Shown piece by piece: positions 1 to 11,290 of a stretch of 64,000 bases of DNA. Below the pieces are notes generated by a model. That model made no database searches, had not been told where the DNA came from, and saw only the letters and a program-made list of their open reading frames with translations. The translations under genes were made by a program, and so were the position numbers. The stretch's first letter is position 1. Each line of letters starts with the position of its first letter. Source of the DNA: Hydractinia symbiolongicarpus (Eukaryota; Cnidaria; Hydrozoa; Anthoathecata; Hydractiniidae); contig NC_079881.1 of assembly GCF_029227915.1 (NCBI RefSeq), positions 25,025,501-25,089,500 on the forward strand, given 5' to 3'.

Positions 1-509
1 AAATCCCAGACTCGGTCCGTATAGTCAAAAGTACACAAAGAAAGTACCCAGGGAGTAAACTCATTTCCCGAACGATTCTTTAAATTATTTTTCACCACTA
101 AAACGCATGAGACTTGTAGTTTTCAAAAATGATTTCGTTATTGATGAGACCCTGAATAACAGGAGTTTAATCGCTAGCAAACGAAAACCCGCGATTTGCC
201 GTAAATCCCGGGCTTGACCCGTATTGTCAAATGTATACAAAGAAAGTAAACTGGGAGTAAACTCATTTCCCGAACGATTTTTTAAATTATTTTTTCACCA
301 CTAAGACGCATGAGACTTGTAGTTTTCAAAAAAGATTTAAATTTTTATGACATGCTGAATAAAAGGAGTTTAATCGCGGGCAAACGAAAACCCGCGATTT
401 TCCGTAAATCCCAGACTCGGTCCGTATAGTCAAAAGTATACAAAGAAAGTACCCAGGGAGTAAACTCATTTCCCCAACGATTCTTTAAATTATTTTTCAC
501 CACTAAAAC

Positions 510-713
510 GCATGAGACTTGTAGTTTTCAAAAATGATTTCGTTATTGATGAGACGCTGAATAAAAGGAGTTTAATCTCCGGCAAATGAAAACCCGCGAT
601 TTCCCGTAAATCCCGGGCTTGGCCCGTATAGTCGAATGTATACAAAGAAGGTACCCAGGGAGTAAACTCATTTCCCGAACGATTTCTTAAATTATTTTTT
701 TCACCACTAAGAC
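510..713 (+). repeat. Representative type B monomer, 204 bp (CCCGGGCTTGG / TCGAATGTATAC)
   Basis: This subtype is linked to TCTCCGGCAAATGAAAACC in the middle, CCCGGGCTTGGCCCG, TCGAATGTATAC, AAAGAAGGTACCC, and a longer T run before CACCACTAAGACGC. The extra T bases make it 204 bp rather than 202-203. Because 204 is a multiple of three, neighbouring B units stay in one reading frame. That explains the long spurious minus-strand open frames at 5919-6278, 6728-7087, 16044-16505 and 17865-18326. Type B is concentrated in the first 20 kb. Confidence 0.85.
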
Positions 714-777
714 GCATGAGACTTGTAGTTTTCACAAATGATTTCATTTTTATGAGACGCTGAATAAAAGGAGTTTA

Positions 778-803
778 ATCGCCGGCAAACGAAAACCCGC
801 GAT
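778..803. other. Imperfect hairpin ATCGCCGG / CCCGCGAT (example)
   Basis: Arms 778-785 and 796-803 pair at seven of eight positions around a 10-base loop CAAACGAAAA. The TCTCCGG variant adds a mismatch, and the CCCGCAAT variant breaks another pair. The 3' arm overlaps the first CCC tract of the C-rich block, so the two structures would be mutually exclusive. Confidence 0.6.
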
Positions 804-828
804 TTCCCGTAAATCCCGGACTCGGCCC
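796..828 (-). other. Potential G-quadruplex (minus strand) / i-motif (plus strand), example
   Basis: CCC tracts at 796-798, 806-808, 815-817 and 826-828 are separated by loops of 7, 6 and 8 bases. On the minus strand this is four GGG tracts, just outside the classical loop limit of 7. The arrangement is kept in types A, B and E. Type C loses the fourth tract and type D the third. Folding has not been tested; the long loops predict modest stability. Confidence 0.6.
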
Positions 829-3800
829 GTATAGTCAAAAGTATACAAAGAAAGTAAACTGGGAGTAAACCCATTTCCCGAACGATTTTTTAAATGAATT
901 TTTTACCACTAAAACGCATAAGACTTGTAATTTTCAAAAACGATTTCATTTTTGATGAGACGCTGAACAAAAGGAGTTTAATCGCCGGCAAACAAAAACC
1001 CGCAATTTCCCGTAAATCCCGGACTCGGCCTGTATAGTCAAAAGTATACAAAGAAAGTACCCAGGGAGTAAACTCATTTCCCGAACGATTCTTTAAATTA
1101 GTTTTCACCACTAAAACGCATGAGACTTGTAGTTTTCAAAAATGATTTTATTTTTGATGAGACGCTGAATAAAAGGAGTTTAATCTCCGGCAAATGAAAA
1201 CCCGCGATTTCCCGTAAATCCCGGGCTTGGCCCGTATAGTCGAATGTATACAAAGAAGGTACCCAGGGAGTAAACTCATTTCCCGAACGATTTTTTAAAT
1301 TATTTTTTTCACCACTAAGACGCATGAGACTTGTAGTTTTCAAAAATGATTTCATTTTTATGAGACGCTGAATAAAAGGAGTTTAATCGCCGGCAATTAA
1401 AAACCCGCGATTTCCCGTAAATCCCGGACTCGGCCCGTATAGTCAAAAGTATACAAAGAAAGTACCCAGGGAGTAAACTCATTTCCCGAACGTATTTTTA
1501 AATTATATTTTCACCACTAACACGCGTGAGACTTGTAGTCTTCAAACTTGTTTTCATTTTTGATGAGACGCTGAATAAAAGACGTTTAAACGCCGGCAAA
1601 CGAAAACCTGCGATTTCTCGTAAATCCCGGACTCGGCCTGTAAAGTCAAAAGTAAACAAAGAAAGTACCCAGGGAGTAAACTCATTTCCCGAACGATTTT
1701 TCAAATTATTTCTTCACCACTAAAACGCATGAGACTTGTAGTCTTCAAACTTGTTTTCATTTTTGCTGAGACGCTGAATAAAAGAAGTTTAATCGCCGGC
1801 AAACGAAAACCTGAGATTTCCCGTAAATCCCGGACTCGGCCCGTATAGTCAAAAGTATACAAAGAAAGTACCCAGGGTGTAAACTCATTTCCCGAACGAT
1901 TTTTTAAATTATTATTTCACCATTAAAGCCCATGAGACTTGTAGTTTTTAAAAATGTTTTCATTTTTGATGAGACGCTTAATGAAAGAGGTTTAATCGCC
2001 GGCAAACGAAAACCCGCGATTTCCCGTAAATCCCGGGCTTGTCCCGTATAGTCGAATGTATACAAAGAAAGTGCCCTGTGAGTAAACTCATTTCCAGAAC
2101 GATTTTTTAAATTATTTTTTCACCACTAAAACGCATAAGACTTGTAGTTTTCAAAAATGTTTTCATTTTTGATGAGACGCTGAATAAAAGAAGTTTAATC
2201 GCCGGCAAACGAAAACCCGCGATTTTCCGTAAATCCCAGACTCGGTCCGTATAGTCAAAAGTACACAAAGAAAGTACCCAGGGAGTAAACTCATTTCCCG
2301 AACGATTCTTTAAATTATTTTTCACCACTAAAACGCATGAGACTTGTAGTTTTCAAAAATGATTTCGTTATTGATGAGACCCTGAATAACAGGAGTTTAA
2401 TCGCTAGCAAACGAAAACCCGCGATTTGCCGTAAATCCCGGGCTTGACCCGTATTGTCAAATGTATACAAAGAAAGTAAACTGGGAGTAAACTCATTTCC
2501 CGAACGATTTTTTAAATTATTTTTTCACCACTAAGACGCATGAGACTTGTAGTTTTCAAAAAAGATTTAAATTTTTATGACATGCTGAATAAAAGGAGTT
2601 TAATCGCGGGCAAACGAAAACCCGCGATTTTCCGTAAATCCCAGACTCGGTCCGTATAGTCAAAAGTATACAAAGAAAGTACCCAGGGAGTAAACTCATT
2701 TCCCCAACGATTCTTTAAATTATTTTTCACCACTAAAACGCATGAGACTTGTAGTTTTCAAAAATGATTTCGTTATTGATGAGACGCTGAATAAAAGGAG
2801 TTTAATCTCCGGCAAATGAAAACCCGCGATTTCCCGTAAATCCCGGGCTTGGCCCGTATAGTCGAATGTATACAAAGAAGGTACCCAGGGAGTAAACTCA
2901 TTTCCCGAACGATTTCTTAAATTATTTTTTTCACCACTAAGACGCATGAGACTTGTAGTTTTCACAAATGATTTCATTTTTATGAGACGCTGAATAAAAG
3001 GAGTTTAATCGCCGGCAAACGAAAACCCGCGATTTCCCGTAAATCCCGGACTCGGCCCGTATAGTCAAAAGTATACAAAGAAAGTAAACTGGGAGTAAAC
3101 CCATTTCCCGAACGATTTTTTAAATGAATTTTTTACCACTAAAACGCATAAGACTTGTAATTTTCAAAAACGATTTCATTTTTGATGAGACGCTGAACAA
3201 AAGGAGTTTAATCGCCGGCAAACAAAAACCCGCAATTTCCCGTAAATCCCGGACTCGGCCTGTATAGTCAAAAGTATACAAAGAAAGTACCCAGGGAGTA
3301 AACTCATTTCCAGAACGATTTTTTAAATTATTTTTTCACCACTAAAACGCATAAGACTTGTAGTTTTCAAAAATGTTTTCATTTTTGATGAGACGCTGAA
3401 TAAAAGAAGTTTAATCGCCGGCAAACGAAAACCCGCGATTTTCCGTAAATCCCAGACTCGGTCCGTATAGTCAAAAGTACACAAAGAAAGTACCCAGGGA
3501 GTAAACTCATTTCCCGAACGATTCTTTAAATTATTTTTCACCACTAAAACGCATGAGACTTGTAGTTTTCAAAAATGATTTCGTTATTGATGAGACCCTG
3601 AATAACAGGAGTTTAATCGCTAGCAAACGAAAACCCGCGATTTGCCGTAAATCCCGGGCTTGACCCGTATTGTCAAATGTATACAAAGAAAGTAAACTGG
3701 GAGTAAACTCATTTCCCGAACGATTTTTTAAATTATTTTTTCACCACTAAGACGCATGAGACTTGTAGTTTTCAAAAAAGATTTAAATTTTTATGACATG

Positions 3801-4529
3801 CTGAATAAAAGGAGTTTAATCGCGGGCAAACGAAAACCCGCGATTTTCCGTAAATCCCAGACTCGGTCCGTATAGTCAAAAGTATACAAAGAAAGTACCC
3901 AGGGAGTAAACTCATTTCCCCAACGATTCTTTAAATTATTTTTCACCACTAAAACGCATGAGACTTGTAGTTTTCAAAAATGATTTCGTTATTGATGAGA
4001 CGCTGAATAAAAGGAGTTTAATCTCCGGCAAATGAAAACCCGCGATTTCCCGTAAATCCCGGGCTTGGCCCGTATAGTCGAATGTATACAAAGAAGGTAC
4101 CCAGGGAGTAAACTCATTTCCCGAACGATTTCTTAAATTATTTTTTTCACCACTAAGACGCATGAGACTTGTAGTTTTCACAAATGATTTCATTTTTATG
4201 AGACGCTGAATAAAAGGAGTTTAATCGCCGGCAAACGAAAACCCGCGATTTCCCGTAAATCCCGGACTCGGCCCGTATAGTCAAAAGTATACAAAGAAAG
4301 TAAACTGGGAGTAAACCCATTTCCCGAACGATTTTTTAAATGAATTTTTTACCACTAAAACGCATAAGACTTGTAATTTTCAAAAACGATTTCATTTTTG
4401 ATGAGACGCTGAACAAAAGGAGTTTAATCGCCGGCAAACAAAAACCCGCAATTTCCCGTAAATCCCGGACTCGGCCTGTATAGTCAAAAGTATACAAAGA
4501 AAGTACCCAGGGAGTAAACTCATTTCCCG

Positions 4530-5880
4530 AACGATTCTTTAAATTATTTTTCACCACAAAAACGCATGAGACTTGTAGTTTTCAAAAATGTTTTCAATAT
4601 TGATGAGACGCTGAATAAAAGGAGTTTAATCGCTGGCAAACGAAAACCCGCGATTTCCCGTAAATCCCTGGCTTTGCCGTATAGTCGAATGTATACAAAG
4701 AAAGTACCCAGGGAGTACACTCATTACCCGAAAGATTCTTTAAATTATTTTTTCACCACTAAAACGCATGAGACTTGTAGTTTTCCAAAATGATTTCATT
4801 TTTGATGAGACGCTGAATAAAAGGAGTTTATTCGCCGGCAAACGAAAACGAAATACAAAGAAAGTAAACTGGGAGTAAACTCATTTCCCGAACGATTTTT
4901 TAAATTAATTTTTTACCACTAAAACGCATAAGATTTGTAGTTTTCAAAAACGATTTCATTTTTGATGAGACGCTGAATAAAAGGAGTTTAATCGCCGGCA
5001 AACGAAAACCCGCAATTTCCCGTAAATCCCGGACTCGGCCCGTGTAGTCAAAAGTATACAAAAAAAGTACCCAGGAAGTAAACTCATTTCCTGAACGATT
5101 CTTTAAATTATTTTTTCACCACTAAAACGCATGAGACTTGTAGTTTTCAAAAATGTTTTCATTTTTGATGAGACGCTGAATAACGGAGTTTAATCGCCGG
5201 CAAACGAAAACCCGCGATTTCCCGTATATCCCGGAATCGGCCCATATAGTCGAATGTATACAAAGAAAGTACCCAGGGAGTAAACTCATTTCTTGAACGA
5301 TTTTTTAAATTATTTTTTCACCACTAAAACGCATGAGACTTGTAGTTTTCAAAAATGATTTCATTTTTGATGAGACGCTGAATAAAAGGAGTTTAATCTC
5401 CGGCAAACGAAAACCTGCGATTTCCCGTAAATCCCGGGCTTGGCCCGTATAGTCGAATGTATACAAAGAAAGTACCCAGGGAGTAAACTCATTTCTTGAA
5501 CGATTTTTTAAATTATTTTTTCACCACTAAAACGCATGAGACTTGTAGTTTTCAAAAATGATTTCATTTTTGATGAGACGCTGAATAAAAGGAGTTTAAT
5601 CTCCGGCAAATGAAAACCCGCGATTTTCCGTTAAACCCGGGCTTGGCCCGTATAGTCGAATGTATACAAAGAAGGTACCCAGGGAGTAAACTCATTTCCC
5701 GAACGATTTTTTAAATTATTTTTTTCACCACTAAGACGCATGAGACTTGTAGTTTTCAAAAATGATTTCATTTTTATGAGACGCTAAATAAAAGGAGTTT
5801 AATCGCCGGCAAACAAAAACCCGCGATTTCCTGTAAATCCCGGACTCGGCCCGTATACTCAAAAGTATACAAAGAAAGTA
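4530..5880 (+). repeat. Irregular monomer stretch without clear HOR
   Basis: About seven monomers of mixed subtype, including the deleted monomer at 4766-4925. One monomer-scale tandem duplication is visible. The block with TTTCTTGAACG, followed by TCTCCGGCAAA, appears at about 5285-5420 and again about 202 bp later. Nothing else is present. Confidence 0.75.
4766..4925 (+). repeat. Internally deleted monomer, 160 bp
   Basis: The unit from the GCATGAG start at 4766 to the next start at 4926 is 160 bp, about 42 bp short. The sequence runs from GCAAACGAAAACG straight into AAATACAAAGAAAG. The CCC-tract block and most of the GTATAC segment are therefore missing. I saw no second copy of this junction, so it is probably a private deletion that was not amplified. 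Confidence 0.9.
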
Positions 5881-7500
5881 CCCAGGGAGTAAACTCATTT
5901 CCCGAACGATTCTTTAAATTATTTTTCACCAATAAAACGCATGAGACTTGTAGTTTTCAAAAATGATTTCGTTATTGATGAGACGCTGAATAAAAGGAGT
6001 TTAATCTCCGGCAAATGAAAACCCGCGATTTCCCGTAAATCCCGGGCTTGGCCCGTATAGTCGAATGTATACAAAGAAGGTACCCAGGGAGTAAACTCAT
6101 TTCCCGAACGATTTTTTAAATTATTTTTTTCACCACTAAGACGCATGAGACTTGTAGTTTTCAAAAATGATTTTATTTTTGATGAGACGCTGAATAAAAG
6201 TAGTTTAATCTCCGGCAAATGAAAACCCGCGATTTCCCGTAAATCCCGGGCTTGGCCCGTATAGTCGAATGTATACAAAGAAGGTACCCAGGGAGTAAAC
6301 TCATTTCCCGAACGATTTTTAAATTATTTTTTCACCACTAAGACGCATGAGACTTGTAGTTTTCAAAAATGATTTCATTTTTATGAGACGCTGAATAAAA
6401 GGAGTTTAATCGCTGGCAAACAAAAACCCGCGATTTCCCGTAAATCCCGGACTCGGCCCGTATAGTCAAAAGTATACAAAGAAAGTACCCAGGGAGTAAA
6501 CTCATTTCCCGAACGATTCTTTAAATTATTTTTCACCACTAAAACGCATGAGACTTGTAGTTTTCAAAAATGATTTCGTTATTGATGAGACCCTGAATAA
6601 AAGGAGTTTAATCGCTGGCAAACGAAAACCCGCGATTTGCCGTAAATCCCGGGCTTGACCCGTATAGTCAAATGTATACAAAGAAAGTACCCAGGGAGTA
6701 AACTCATTTCCCGAACGATTCTTTAAATTATTTTTCACCACTAAAACGCATGAGACTTGTAGTTTTGAAAAATGATTTCGTTATTGATGAGACGCTGAAT
6801 AAAAGGAGTTTAATCTCCGGCAAATGAAAACCCGCGATTTCCCGTAAATCCCGGGCTTGGCCCGTATAGTCGAATGTATACAAAGAAGGTACCCAGGGAG
6901 TAAACTCATTTCCCGAACGATTTTTTAAATTATTTTTTTCACCACTAAGACGCATGAGACTTGTAGTTTTCAAAAATGATTTTATTTTTGATGAGACGCT
7001 GAATAAAAGTAGTTTAATCTCCGGCAAATGAAAACCCGCGATTTCCCGTAAATCCCGGGCTTGGCCCGTATAGTCGAATGTATACAAAGAAGGTACCCAG
7101 GGAGTAAACTCATTTCCCGAACGATTTTTTAAATTATTTTTTCACCACTAAGACGCATGAGACTTGTAGTTTTCAAAAATGATTTCATTTTTATGAGACG
7201 CTGAATAAAAGGAGTTTAATCGCCGGCAAACAAAAACCCGCGATTTCCCGTAAATCCCGGACTCGGCCCGTATAGTCAAAAGTATACAAAGAAAGTACCC
7301 AGGAAGTAAACTCATTTCCCGAACGATTCTTTAAATTATTTTTCACCACTAAAACGCATGAGACTTGTAGTTTTCAAAAATGATTTCGTTATTGATGAGA
7401 CCCTGAATAAAAGGAGTTTAATCGCTGGCAAACGAAAACCCGCGATTTGCCGTAAATCCCGGGCTTGACTCGTATAGTCAAATGTATACAAAGAAAGTAC
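5880..7500 (+). repeat. 4-monomer HOR (~810 bp), two copies
   Basis: Segments about 5880-6690 and 6690-7500 match at a shift of 809-810 bp. Both carry the order B, B, A, F with shared rare marks such as AAAAGTAGTTTAATCTCC (near 6197 and 7006). Single-base differences are scattered, for example GCTGGC/GCCGGC and TTTTCAAA/TTTTGAAA. Confidence 0.85.
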
Positions 7501-9668
7501 CCAGGGAGTAAACTCATTTCCCGAACGATTCTTTAAATTAGTTTTCACCACTAAAACGCATGAGACTTGTAGTTTTCAAAAATGATTTTATTTTTGATGA
7601 GACGCTGAATAAAAGGAGTTTAATCTCCGGCAAATGAAAACCCGCGATTTCCCGTAAATCCCGGGCTTGGCCCGTATAGTCGAATGTATACAAAGAAGGT
7701 ACCCAGGGAGTAAACTCATTTCCCGAACGATTTTTTAAATTATTTTTTTCACCACTAAGACGCATGAGACTTGTAGTTTTCAAAAATGATTTCATTTTTA
7801 TGAGACGCTGAATAAAAGGAGTTTAATCGCCGGCAATTAAAAACCCGCGATTTCCCGTAAATCCCGGACTCGGCCCGTATAGTCAAAAGTATACAAAGAA
7901 AGTACCCAGGGAGTAAACTCATTTCCCGAACGTATTTTTAAATTATATTTTCACCACTAAAACGCGTGAGACTTGTAGTCTTCAAACTTGTTTTCATTTT
8001 TGATGAGACGCTGAATAAAAGACGTTTAAACGCCGGCAAACGAAAACCTGCGATTTCTCGTAAATCCCGGACTCGGCCTGTAAAGTCAAAAGTAAACAAA
8101 GAAAGTACCCAGGGAGTAAACTCATTTCCCGAACGATTTTTCAAATTATTTCTTCACCACTAAAACGCATGAGACTTGTAGTCTTCAAACTTGTTTTCAT
8201 TTTTGCTGAGACGCTGAATAAAAGAAGTTTAATCGCCGGCAAACGAAAACCTGAGATTTCCCGTAAATCCCGGACTCGGCCCGTATAGTCAAAAGTATAC
8301 AAAGAAAGTACCCAGGGTGTAAACTCATTTCCCGAACGATTTTTTAAATTATTATTTCACCATTAAAGCCCATGAGACTTGTAGTTTTTAAAAATGTTTT
8401 CATTTTTGATGAGACGCTTAATGAAAGAGGTTTAATCGCCGGCAAACGAAAACCCGCAATTTCCCGTAAATCCCGGGCTTGTCCCGTATAGTCGAATGTA
8501 TACAAAGAAAGTGCCCTGTGAGTAAACTCATTTCCAGAACGATTTTTTAAATTATTTTTTCACCACTAAAACGCATAAGACTTGTAGTTTTTAAAAATGT
8601 TTTCATTTTTGATGAGACGCTGAATAAAAGAAGTTTAATCGCCGGCAAACGAAAACCCGCGATTTTCCGTAAATCCCAGACTCGGTCCGTATAGTCAAAA
8701 GTACACAAAGAAAGTACCCAGGGAGTAAACTCATTTCCCGAACGATTCTTTAAATTATTTTTCACCACTAAAACGCATGAGACTTGTAGTTTTCAAAAAT
8801 GATTTCGTTATTGATGAGACCCTGAATAACAGGAGTTTAATCGCTGGCAAACGAAAACCCGCGATTTGCCGTAAATCCCGGGCTTGACCCGTATAGTCAA
8901 ATGTATACAAAGAAAGTAAACTGGGAGTAAACTCATTTCCCGAACGATTTTTTAAATTATTTTTTCACCACTAAGACGCATGAGACTTGTAGTTTTCAAA
9001 AAAGATTTAAATTTTTATGACATGCTGAATAAAAGGAGTTTAATCGCGGGCAAACGAAAACCCGCGATTTTCCGTAAATCCCAGACTCGGTCCGTATAGT
9101 CAAAAGTATACAAAGAAAGTACCCAGGGAGTAAACTCATTTCCCCAACGATTCTTTAAATTATTTTTCACCACTAAAACGCATGAGACTTGTAGTTTTCA
9201 AAAATGATTTCGTTATTGATGAGACGCTGAATAAAAGGAGTTTAATCTCCGGGAAATGAAAACCCGCGATTTCCCGTAAATCCCGGGCTTGGCCCGTATA
9301 GTCGAATGTATACAAAGAAGTTACCCAGGGAGTAAACTCATTTCCCGAACGATTTCTTAAATTATTTTTTTCACCACTAAGACGCATGAGACTTGTAGTT
9401 TTCAAAAATGATTTCATTTTTATGAGACGCTGAATAAAAGGAGTTTAATCGCCGGCAAACGAAAACCCGCGATTTCCCGTAAATCCCGGACTCGGCCCGT
9501 ATAGTCAAAAGTATACAAAGAAAGTAAACTGGGAGTAAACCCATTTCCCGAACGATTTTTTAAATGAATTTTTTACCACTAAAACGCATAAGACTTGTAA
9601 TTTTCAAAAACGATTTCATTTTTGATGAGACGCTGAACAAAAGGAGTTTAATCGCCGGCAAACAAAAA
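7495..9668 (+). repeat. Displaced copy of the 1055-3228 block
   Basis: This ~2.17-kb block matches 1055-3228 at a constant shift of 6440 bp. It includes rare features: CGCCGGCAATTAAAAACC, TTCCCGAACGTATTTTTAAATT, the pair of CTTCAAACTTGTTTTC monomers, CTTAATGAAAGAGG and GTGCCCTGTGAG. By eye there are only about ten differences. The match ends at about 3228/9668, where type A continues on one side and TGGCTTTGCCG appears on the other. Confidence 0.9.
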
Positions 9669-11290
9669 CCCGCGATTTCCCGTAAATCCCTGGCTTTGCC
9701 GTATAGTCGAATGTATACAAAGAAAGTACCCAGGGAGTACACTCATTACCCGAAAGATTCTTTAAATTATTTTTTCACCACTAAAACGCATGAGACTTGT
9801 AGTTTTCCAAAATGATTTCATTTTTGATGAGACGCTGAATAAAAGGAGTTTAATCGCCGGCAAACGAAAACCCGCGATTTCCCGTATATCCAGGAATCGG
9901 CCCGTATAGTCGAATGTATACAAAGAAAGTACCCAGGGAGTAAACTCATTTCCCGAACGATTCTTTAAATTATTTTTCACCACTAAAACGCATGAGACTT
10001 GTAGTTTTTAAAAATGATTTCATTTTTGATGAGAGGCTGAATAAAAGGAGTTTAATCGCTGGCAAACGAAAACCCGCGATTTGCCGTAAATCCCGGACTC
10101 GGCCCGTATAGTCAAAAGTATACAAAGAAAGTACCCAGGGAGTAAACTCATTTCCCGAACGATTCTTTAAATTAGTTTTCACCACTAAAACGCATGAGAC
10201 TTGTAGTTTTCAAAAATGATTTTATTTTTGATGAGACGCTGAATAAAAGGAGTTTAATCTCCGGCAAATGAAAACCCGCGATTTCCCGTAAATCCCGGAC
10301 TTGGCCCGTATAGTCGAATGTATACAAAGAAGGTACCCAGGGAGTAAACTCATTTCCCGAACGATTTCTTAAATTATTTTTTTCACCACTAAGACGCATG
10401 AGACTTGTAGTTTTCAAAAATGATTTCATTTTTATGAGACGCTGAATAAAAGGAGTTTAATCGCCGGCAAACGAAAACCCGCGATTTCCCGTAAATCCCG
10501 GACTCGGCCCGTATAGTCAAAAGTATACAAAGAAAGTAAACTGGGAGTAAACCCATTTCCCGAACGATTTTTTAAATGATCTTTTTACCACTAAAACGCA
10601 TAAGACTTGTAATTTTCAAAAACGATTTCATTTTTGATGAGACGCTGAACAAAAGGAGTTTAATCGCCGGCAAACAAAAACCCGCAATTTCCCGTAAATC
10701 CCGGACTCGGCCCGTATAGTCAAAAGTATACAAAGAAAGTACCCAGGGAGTAAACTCATTTCCCGAACGATTCTTTAAATTATTTTTCACCACAAAAACG
10801 CATGAGACTTGTAGTTTTCAAAAATGTTTTCGTTATTGATGAGACGCTGAATAAAAGGAGTTTAATCGCTGGCAAACGAAAACCCGCGATTTCCCGTAAA
10901 TCCCTAGCTTTGCCGTATAGTCGAATGTATACAAAGAAAGTACCCAGGGAGTACACTCATTACCCGAAAGATTCTTTAAATTATTTTTTCACCACTAAAA
11001 CGCATGAGACTTGTATTTTTCCAAAATGATTTCATTTTTGATGAGACGCTGAATAAAAGGAGTTTAATCGCCGGCAAATGAAAACCCGCGATTTCCCGTA
11101 TATCCAGGAATCGGCCCGTATAGTCGAATGTATACAAAGAAAGTACCCAGGGAGTAAACTCATTTCCCGAACGATTCTTTAAATTATTTTTCACCACTAA
11201 AACGCATGAGACTTGTAGTTTTTAAAAATGATTTCATTTTTGATGAGAGGCTGAATAAAAGGAGTTTAATCGCTGGCAAACGAAAACCCG
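9669..11290 (+). repeat. 5- and 6-monomer periodic stretch
   Basis: The TGGCTTTGCCG monomer at about 9690 recurs at about 10905 with the flanking D- and F-like monomers, a shift of 1214 bp (6 monomers). The TTTAAATGAATTTTTTACC segment at about 9560 recurs as TTTAAATGATCTTTTTACC at about 10570 (shift about 1010 bp, 5 monomers). The TGGCTTTGCCG type also occurs once at about 4670. Confidence 0.8.

Larger units (their letters stand above)
714..915 (+). repeat. Representative type A monomer (GACTCGG / AAAAGTATAC)
   Basis: A 202-bp unit typical of the most widespread subtype. Its diagnostic run is CCCGGACTCGGCCCG, followed by TAGTCAAAAGTATAC. The unit contains the imperfect hairpin at 778-803 and four CCC tracts at 796-828. 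The TTTAAA site is at 889-894. This copy has ATTTTTATGAG in place of ATTTTTGATGAG, a common one-base deletion in this subtype. Type A monomers occur throughout the window, usually mixed with types B, C and F. Confidence 0.9.
1..4529 (+). repeat. HOR domain: 11-mer followed by 6-mer partial copies
   Basis: The segment 1-1083 recurs at 2231-3313 (shift 2230 bp, 11 monomers) and again at 3447-4529 (shift 1216 bp, 6 monomers). By eye the copies are essentially identical, down to rare variants: CCCTGAATAACAGGAG, TCGCTAGCAAACG, GATTTAAATTTTTATGACATG and TTTCCCCAACG. The second copy switches at about 3310 to the sequence found at about 2095, which is the junction expected from unequal exchange one HOR out of register. 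Confidence 0.9.

Noticed and set aside
796-894. Internal half-repeat: CCCGCGATTT and CCCGAACGATTT ~80 bp apart
   Set aside because: The match is about ten bases with an insertion. It does not extend into flanking sequence, so an ancestral shorter monomer is not supported.
4860-4930. Insertion boundary or mobile element at the short monomer
   Set aside because: The flanks are normal monomer sequence in phase after a simple deletion, with no extra sequence.
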